From positions 12,464 to 76,463 of the forward strand of contig DDEQ01000012.1 of the NCBI GenBank assembly GCA_002336105.1: a stretch of DNA of 64,000 nt, in the 5' to 3' direction. Shown piece by piece: positions 60,030 to 64,000 of this stretch. The stretch's first letter is position 1, and every line of letters starts with the position of its first letter. Position numbers and translations under genes: made by a program. The notes under the pieces are model-generated. The model was not told the DNA's origin. It saw only the letters and a list, made by a program, of their open reading frames with translations, and made no database searches. The DNA is from Chthonomonas sp. UBA1950 (GTDB lineage Bacteria > Armatimonadota > Fimbriimonadia > Fimbriimonadales > Fimbriimonadaceae).

Positions 60030-60641
60030 ATGCCCAAACTTTCTAGACTCGTCATCGCAACCCACAACAAGAAAAAGGGAGGCGAGATGATCATGATCTT
60101 GAAAGAGGCATTGCCAGAACTTGAGCTTCTGACGCTTGCTGACTTCGATGGAGCACCAGAACCGGAAGAAACGGGTTCAACCTATCAAGAAAATGCGGCG
60201 ATTAAGGCGAAGTCTGGTGCTGCGTTTACCGGTGAGTGGGCACTTGCGGATGATGCAGGATTAGAGATCGACGCTCTGGATGGTGCGCCAGGGTTATACA
60301 GCAAACGATTCGGGGGCGAAGACCTACCTTTCCCGGAGAAAATGGCGCGAATCTTTGAGCTACTCGAGGGCGTCCCGGACGAGAAACGAACCGCAAGGTT
60401 TCGATGCTGCATCGCCTTAAGTGTTCCGGGTGGGGAAGGCAAAATTGAGACGTTTGAAGCCATCTGCGAGGGACGAATCTCTCGAGAAATGAGTGGAGTG
60501 GGTGGTTTTGGATACGACCCTATTTTCTTGCCGACTGATGCGCCCGGAAGAACAATGGCTGATCTGAGCGCAGCGGAAAAGCACTCGATCAGCCATAGAG
60601 GAAAGGTCTTACGTGAACTGATTAGTTGGTTAGCTGATTAG
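60030..60641 (+). CDS. rdgB: XTP/dITP diphosphatase (HAM1/RdgB)
   Basis: A 203-residue house-cleaning pyrophosphatase that hydrolyses non-canonical purine triphosphates (XTP, dITP). The opening LVIATHNKKKGGEM corresponds to the S/TxNxxK motif. ETGSTYQENAAIKA, ADDAGLEIDAL, GFGYDPIF and ISHRGKVLREL are all diagnostic. ATG at 60030 gives the normal length; a slightly earlier ATG at 60006 lies inside the terminator hairpin. Its tail overlaps a small minus-strand frame by 20 bases. Confidence 0.95.
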   Translation: MPKLSRLVIATHNKKKGGEMIMILKEALPELELLTLADFDGAPEPEETGSTYQENAAIKAKSGAAFTGEWALADDAGLEIDALDGAPGLYSKRFGGEDLPFPEKMARIFELLEGVPDEKRTARFRCCIALSVPGGEGKIETFEAICEGRISREMSGVGGFGYDPIFLPTDAPGRTMADLSAAEKHSISHRGKVLRELISWLAD

Positions 60642-60819
60642 TCGAAACATAGGTGCTTCGATTTCGATTACCGGTTACTGGCCTCATCGATTCTGTGGTC
60701 GCTAACTTAAGGATCTTTGCAGATCTTAGGACGATATCCTTCGGCTCCTTCTTGTCTCGCAAGTCTTGCTGCAACAAGGCGGCCTCTTTTAGTAGCTCTC
60801 GGTATCCAACATCACTCAT
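60622..60819 (-). CDS. Small hypothetical protein
   Basis: A 65-residue open frame: hydrophilic, helical in the first half (ELLKEAALLQQDLRDKKEPKD, IVLRSAKILKLA) and polar at the end. No motif is recognised. It overlaps the end of rdgB by 20 bases in the convergent orientation. Upstream of its ATG there is only a weak GGAA-like ribosome site. It could be a genuine small gene; the evidence is compositional only. Confidence 0.4.
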   Translation of the reverse strand: MSDVGYRELLKEAALLQQDLRDKKEPKDIVLRSAKILKLATTESMRPVTGNRNRSTYVSTNQLTN

Positions 60820-60894
60820 GTAGTACCGATTCCGTAGAAGCTTCGAGATATACCCAGTAAGTTGTAATATTGCGGCCGCACTCGTAGAATTCCA

Positions 60895-61752
60895 TTATCG
60901 GGATTTGGGATCGAGTAACGCTCTCAATCCATCTCCGACAAAGTTTAGGGCGAAAATGGTCATGCTCAAGATGAGACAAGGCCACACGAGAGCGATAGGA
61001 TGGCTATTCATATCTGCTCGTGCGGTGTTGATCATCGTTCCCCAACTTGGATTTGGAGCTTGAATTCCAATTCCCAAGAAACTCAATGTGCTTTCAGCTA
61101 GGATTGTTCCAGCTAAATCAATCATGCTGACTGCAAGCAGTAACCCGCTCAGCTGGGGCAGGATGTGCCGGGTTACCAAATAGAAAGTAGAAGCGCCACT
61201 AGCCTTTGCCGCCACAACATACTCACGATCTTTGAGTGTCGCAACTTGGGTTACGGTCAATCGAGCAATGGAGGGCCATGCCGTAACGGATAAAGCTATG
61301 ATAACGGGCAACACCCCTAATCCACTTTGCGGAAAGGTGCTGACAATGAGAATCGCCAGCAGAATGTCCGGAAACGCGAACATCGCATCGGTAAATCTCA
61401 AAAGCGGCAGCCGAATCAACATCGGAGCAAAAGTGCCGAGAACTCCCACTAAGACACCGACGGTTATGCTAATGAGTTGAACGGTAAATCCAACGATAAG
61501 CGAAACGCGAGCACCTTGGGCAAGCCTCGCCACGATATCACGACCTTGCTCGTCGGTTCCTAACCAAAGGCCACCCTCTCGCGCGGCAAATGGAGTCGAC
61601 ACCGGCGTATACACCGCGTCAAAATGGCTAGAGTTAGCCATTCCATGCAATTGAGCGGTTCGAAGGGCTGGACCGAAAATCGCGAAAAGCAACAAGAGCA
61701 ATAGAAAGCCAGCGCCGACCGCCACAATTGGGTCTTTCAGGAGCTTTTTCAT
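60895..61752 (-). CDS. Oligopeptide-type ABC transporter permease (DppC/OppC)
   Basis: A 285-residue inner-membrane permease with about six spans. Typical DppC features are GTDEQGRDIVARLAQGARVSLIVG, RFTDAMFAFPDILLAI and the EAA-loop region VVAAKASGASTFYLVTRHILPQ, then AESTLSFLGIGIQAPNPSWGTMI. It pairs with the DppB-type gene upstream (4-base overlap) to form the channel for peptides, nickel or sugars. The substrate-binding protein and ATPases are not in the window. The specificity cannot be read. Confidence 0.93.
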   Translation of the reverse strand: MKKLLKDPIVAVGAGFLLLLLLFAIFGPALRTAQLHGMANSSHFDAVYTPVSTPFAAREGGLWLGTDEQGRDIVARLAQGARVSLIVGFTVQLISITVGVLVGVLGTFAPMLIRLPLLRFTDAMFAFPDILLAILIVSTFPQSGLGVLPVIIALSVTAWPSIARLTVTQVATLKDREYVVAAKASGASTFYLVTRHILPQLSGLLLAVSMIDLAGTILAESTLSFLGIGIQAPNPSWGTMINTARADMNSHPIALVWPCLILSMTIFALNFVGDGLRALLDPKSR

Positions 61753-62708
61753 ACTTGCGACTCCCGGATTCGAGGATCAAGAATTGGAAGAATCATATCA
61801 ACGACAAGGTTGAGAAGTATGAACATGGCTCCGGTCACCAGCACACAAGCTTGAACAACTGGCATGTTGGATTGGCGGATTGCATCAATCGTTGTGAATC
61901 CCAAACCGGGGATTCGGAAAGCTACTTCCACGACGAAAGAGCCAGTTAGAAGAAAACCAAAACTCGTTCCGACCGCAGTGACGACGGGCAGGATCGCATT
62001 CCTTAAAGCGTGCCTGAAAATTAGCCGCCATTTCGGAACACCTTTGGCGATTGCCGTTCGAATGAATTCCTGCTGCAGGGTGTCGATCATGCTCTGACGA
62101 GTCAATCGAGCAACGAGTGCCCCTGTTCTTGCAGAAAGAATGAGTACAGGAAGGATGAGGTAGATAATGAGCGGTGCGACCCGACTGCTTTCCGCCTCGT
62201 AGGTTGGCGGCAGAATGTCCAGATACTGCTTTCCGACCAAGAGCTGAAGGATTGGTCCAAGCACAAAGTTCGGGACCGTAACGCCAAGTGTGCTGAGTAA
62301 AAGCACACTCCTGTCAGGCGCTTTTGTGCGCCACACCGCTGCGATTGTTCCGAACGCAACTCCGAAGGTCGAAGCAACGATAACCGCTAGCGACGCGACC
62401 ATCGCTGTTAACGGTAACGAGCGGGCGATGATTTCGCTGACTGGCTCTTGGATGCCGTAATAGCTTTTGCCGAATTCGCCATGAACAGCGTTGTTGACAT
62501 ATTCGACGTATCGAACCGGCCAAGGCCGGTCTAAACCCATCGTATGCCGAAGGCGCTCGACTTCGGTTGAAGAAGCTTTCTCACCAGCGGCTATAGTGGC
62601 AGCATCGCCAGGCGCAAGTTCGTCCGCGACGAAAGTGACGAACGAGATGAAAACTAAACTTAGCACTCCGAAAAGGATTCGAAGAGCTAGTGCCCGGGCA
62701 AGCCTCAC
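61749..62708 (-). CDS. Oligopeptide-type ABC transporter permease (DppB/OppB)
   Basis: A 319-residue inner-membrane permease. The N-terminal span FVTFVADELAPGDAATIAAG, the conserved LGLDRP-type segment (MGLDRPWPVRYVEYV) and the EAA loop IRTAIAKGVPKWRLIFRHALRN are diagnostic, followed by TSFGFLLTGSFVVEVAFRIPGLG. The start is GTG at 62708; the stop overlaps dppC by 4 bases. The cyclophilin gene ends 17 bases upstream and may be in the same operon. Works as a heterodimer with the neighbouring permease. Confidence 0.93.
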   Translation of the reverse strand: MRLARALALRILFGVLSLVFISFVTFVADELAPGDAATIAAGEKASSTEVERLRHTMGLDRPWPVRYVEYVNNAVHGEFGKSYYGIQEPVSEIIARSLPLTAMVASLAVIVASTFGVAFGTIAAVWRTKAPDRSVLLLSTLGVTVPNFVLGPILQLLVGKQYLDILPPTYEAESSRVAPLIIYLILPVLILSARTGALVARLTRQSMIDTLQQEFIRTAIAKGVPKWRLIFRHALRNAILPVVTAVGTSFGFLLTGSFVVEVAFRIPGLGFTTIDAIRQSNMPVVQACVLVTGAMFILLNLVVDMILPILDPRIRESQV

Positions 62709-62725
62709 GGCGGGGATTATACAAC

Positions 62726-63283
62726 CTAACCGGTTTGAATCGTTGCCGTAGAGATGCGATCACCCCTCTGAATGTCTTTTACGACATCCATACCGGCAAC
62801 AACCTTGCCAAAAACTGAGTATTTGCCGTCTAAAAACCGACTCTGACCGATGATGATATAAAACTGGCTGTCACCGCTGTTCTTGTCATCTGGGTTGCGT
62901 GCTAATCCAACTGCGCCCTCGATGTTTGATAAGCCCGTGTCCTCAAATGGTACGGTAGTTCCGCTGCCTCCGGTGCCGACTTGCGAGTCATCTAACGACC
63001 CCGATTTAGTTTGAGGATCGCCAGCTTGGACTAAGTATGGTTTTGGGGTTTTCTCTACTCGATGAAAACGAATGCCGTTGTAAAAGCCCGACTTAGCTAA
63101 ATTGACGATATGATCGACTGTCTTGGGGGCTTTGCTTTTGTCAAGCAAAATGTAAACGTTGCCCCGTCCCTCGATTTCGAGCTTTAGGACGGTTTCACCG
63201 GGTTTGGACTGATAGGTTTGAGCAAACGCGGCAAATGGCAAAATACAAAGCGCCGCTATAAACAGAAAGAGTGCTTTCATCAA
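62726..63283 (-). CDS. Exported cyclophilin-type peptidyl-prolyl isomerase
   Basis: A 185-residue protein with signal peptide (MKALFLFIAALCILPFAAFA). The cyclophilin domain shows GFYNGIRFHRVEKTPKPYLVQAGDPQTKSGS, with the catalytic Arg region FHRV, SQFYIIIGQ (from SQFFI) and FGKVVAGMDVV. It accelerates proline isomerisation in protein folding outside the cytoplasm. It lies 17 bases before the DppB-type permease gene, so a shared transcript is likely. Confidence 0.92.
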   Translation of the reverse strand: MMKALFLFIAALCILPFAAFAQTYQSKPGETVLKLEIEGRGNVYILLDKSKAPKTVDHIVNLAKSGFYNGIRFHRVEKTPKPYLVQAGDPQTKSGSLDDSQVGTGGSGTTVPFEDTGLSNIEGAVGLARNPDDKNSGDSQFYIIIGQSRFLDGKYSVFGKVVAGMDVVKDIQRGDRISTATIQTG

Positions 63284-63326
63284 AGAACCTTATAGGTTTG
63301 ACGACTGATATCGCCAAACGGGTCGG

Positions 63327-63920
63327 TCAATCTTGAAGTTGACGACCGTATCCGTCTAGTTTGACACCACCGGCTAAGATAATCAGCCCGTCAATCCAAG
63401 ACCACAAGATTCCCACCCCACACATTCCCAAAAACAGTTGGAGAACTCCGTAGGCGGTGTAACCAAGATACATTCTGCCGACACCGGGGATGATCTGAAG
63501 GATGCCTCCAGCAAGCCGACTTCTATCGCTCTTAACTGTGCTGAAAACCGGGTAATGATAACCCATCGGCGATGGAACCGACGAGAAAGTTGGCGGCTGA
63601 GGCATCGGTGCTGGGCCAGGTGGTCGAGCGCTCGGGGGGGGCGGTGGAGTGTTCGGGTGGTTGGTAACGAAAAGGCCGGCTAGTTCGGCGACGCGCTCGG
63701 CAGCAAGCCAATCGGTCATCCCGTTTTTCCAGACATAGGTGTCTCGGGCGATAACGCCATCACGAATCAGATCGTCAATCTGTTCGCGTGTGAGCGGGCC
63801 AAGTTGCCCATAGTGCCCGATGTAATACCACTCGCCCAACGTAGAGGTGTCCTGCCGTGAATGATAAACGTTGTACCCCGCCTTTACAGCCTGAGGGGAC
63901 TTTGGCCCACCAAAAGGCAA
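63327..63920 (-). CDS. GYF_2 and TM2 domain protein
   Basis: A 197-residue protein as read from a TTG at 63920. WYYIGHYGQLGPLTREQIDDLI begins a GYF_2-type domain (about 31-83). A proline-rich linker follows, then a TM2 domain with two spans (GGILQIIPGVGRMYLG, CGVGILWSWIDGLIIL). It is probably membrane-anchored with the GYF part in the cytoplasm; no function is known for this combination. No ATG starts the frame: a TTG at 63839 would begin almost exactly at the GYF domain (170 residues) and may be the true start. Function unknown. Confidence 0.75.
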   Translation of the reverse strand: MPFGGPKSPQAVKAGYNVYHSRQDTSTLGEWYYIGHYGQLGPLTREQIDDLIRDGVIARDTYVWKNGMTDWLAAERVAELAGLFVTNHPNTPPPPPSARPPGPAPMPQPPTFSSVPSPMGYHYPVFSTVKSDRSRLAGGILQIIPGVGRMYLGYTAYGVLQLFLGMCGVGILWSWIDGLIILAGGVKLDGYGRQLQD

Positions 63921-64000
63921 AAGATCAACCTGAAGATTTGTCGAATCTGACGACTTGAACTATACGTCCATAGCTCAGATGCTAAAACCTTTCTTCTCAT

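Noticed and set aside
63955..64000. The string CCATAGCTCAGATGC at the right edge looks like a tRNA D-arm start.
   Set aside because: The D stem GCTC has no partner in the following bases (AAAC), so a cloverleaf cannot form from what is visible.
1..64000. Looked for CRISPR repeats, transposase genes, toxin-antitoxin pairs, restriction-modification and phage genes.
   Set aside because: No regularly spaced repeats, no recombinase or transposase signatures and no paired small toxin genes were seen; the window looks like stable core and metabolic chromosome.

Overview
The window reads as about 64 kb of an ordinary chromosome from a bacterium of roughly 50% GC. I infer Armatimonadota, probably the Fimbriimonadia. 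The sequence reasons are a prepilin-like protein whose N-terminus runs from AFTLLE into FPVFATAK (typical of that phylum), a PEP-CTERM surface protein, a eukaryote/archaea-type prolyl-tRNA synthetase, and many scattered short operons of housekeeping and polysaccharide-degrading genes. No 16S rRNA, phage, insertion sequence, CRISPR array or replication origin is visible. The taxonomic placement is inference.

Layout. 1-4.6 kb: tail of an unknown gene, a dipeptidase E-like protein, a YCII-type protein, a DUF389 membrane protein, a Na+/H+ antiporter and tRNA-Glu(CTC) with its own promoter and terminator. 4.6-13.1 kb: an esterase, a heterodimeric ABC exporter with one degenerate ATP site, a secreted zinc phospholipase C-like protein, a 789-base non-coding gap with phased repeats and hairpins, and a secreted beta-helix protein. 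13.2-19.6 kb: accD-accA-PAP2 phosphatase, a P1B-4 metal ATPase, an orphan Hpt protein and proS. 19.6-26.3 kb: a family-5-like glycoside hydrolase, the C-terminal half of a split methionine synthase, a sulfatase-like membrane protein, tRNA-Ser(TGA), a GH43 glycosidase and rpmG-rpmF. 26.4-33 kb: a DUF5009 acyltransferase with a terminator hairpin in its leader, sufB, a hypothetical gene, argG and coaBC. 33.2-44.7 kb: a thioredoxin-like lipoprotein plus pseudopilin operon, a class C beta-lactamase-type hydrolase, a Gfo/Idh oxidoreductase, HIT and OYE proteins, ksgA, a 3D-domain protein, pstB-rarA-histidine kinase, and a methylguanine methyltransferase. 44.9-53.8 kb: the C-terminal half of a split carbamoyl-phosphate synthase, a PEP-CTERM protein, a clan GH-D glycosidase, an SDR enzyme, a Spy-like protein, an M42 peptidase and pilB. 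53.8-59.3 kb: a tight five-gene minus-strand operon for acetylated or modified sugars. 59.5-64 kb: a STAS protein, rdgB, two oligopeptide-type ABC permeases, a cyclophilin and a GYF_2/TM2 protein.

How genes work together. The clearest functional unit is the 53.8-59.3 kb operon: two esterases (sialate O-acetylesterase and CE7), a Gfo/Idh dehydrogenase and two TIM-barrel isomerases, overlapping or separated by a few bases. With the GH43, GH5-like, GH-D and beta-helix proteins elsewhere in the window, it suggests life on plant-type, probably acetylated, polysaccharide. A second theme is fragmentation of normally linked systems. metH and carB are present only as C-terminal halves, sufB lacks sufCD, pstB lacks pstSCA, and single Hpt, STAS and histidine kinase proteins stand without obvious partners.

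I did not find a convincing new defence or mobile system. The observations I would follow first are the 10/11-base phased repeats before the phospholipase C gene (resembling a Pho box), the strong terminator hairpin in the DUF5009 leader, the Cys/His-rich insert in the P1B-4 ATPase, the pseudopilin/thioredoxin-like operon, and the structured-looking gap at 11.4-11.6 kb.
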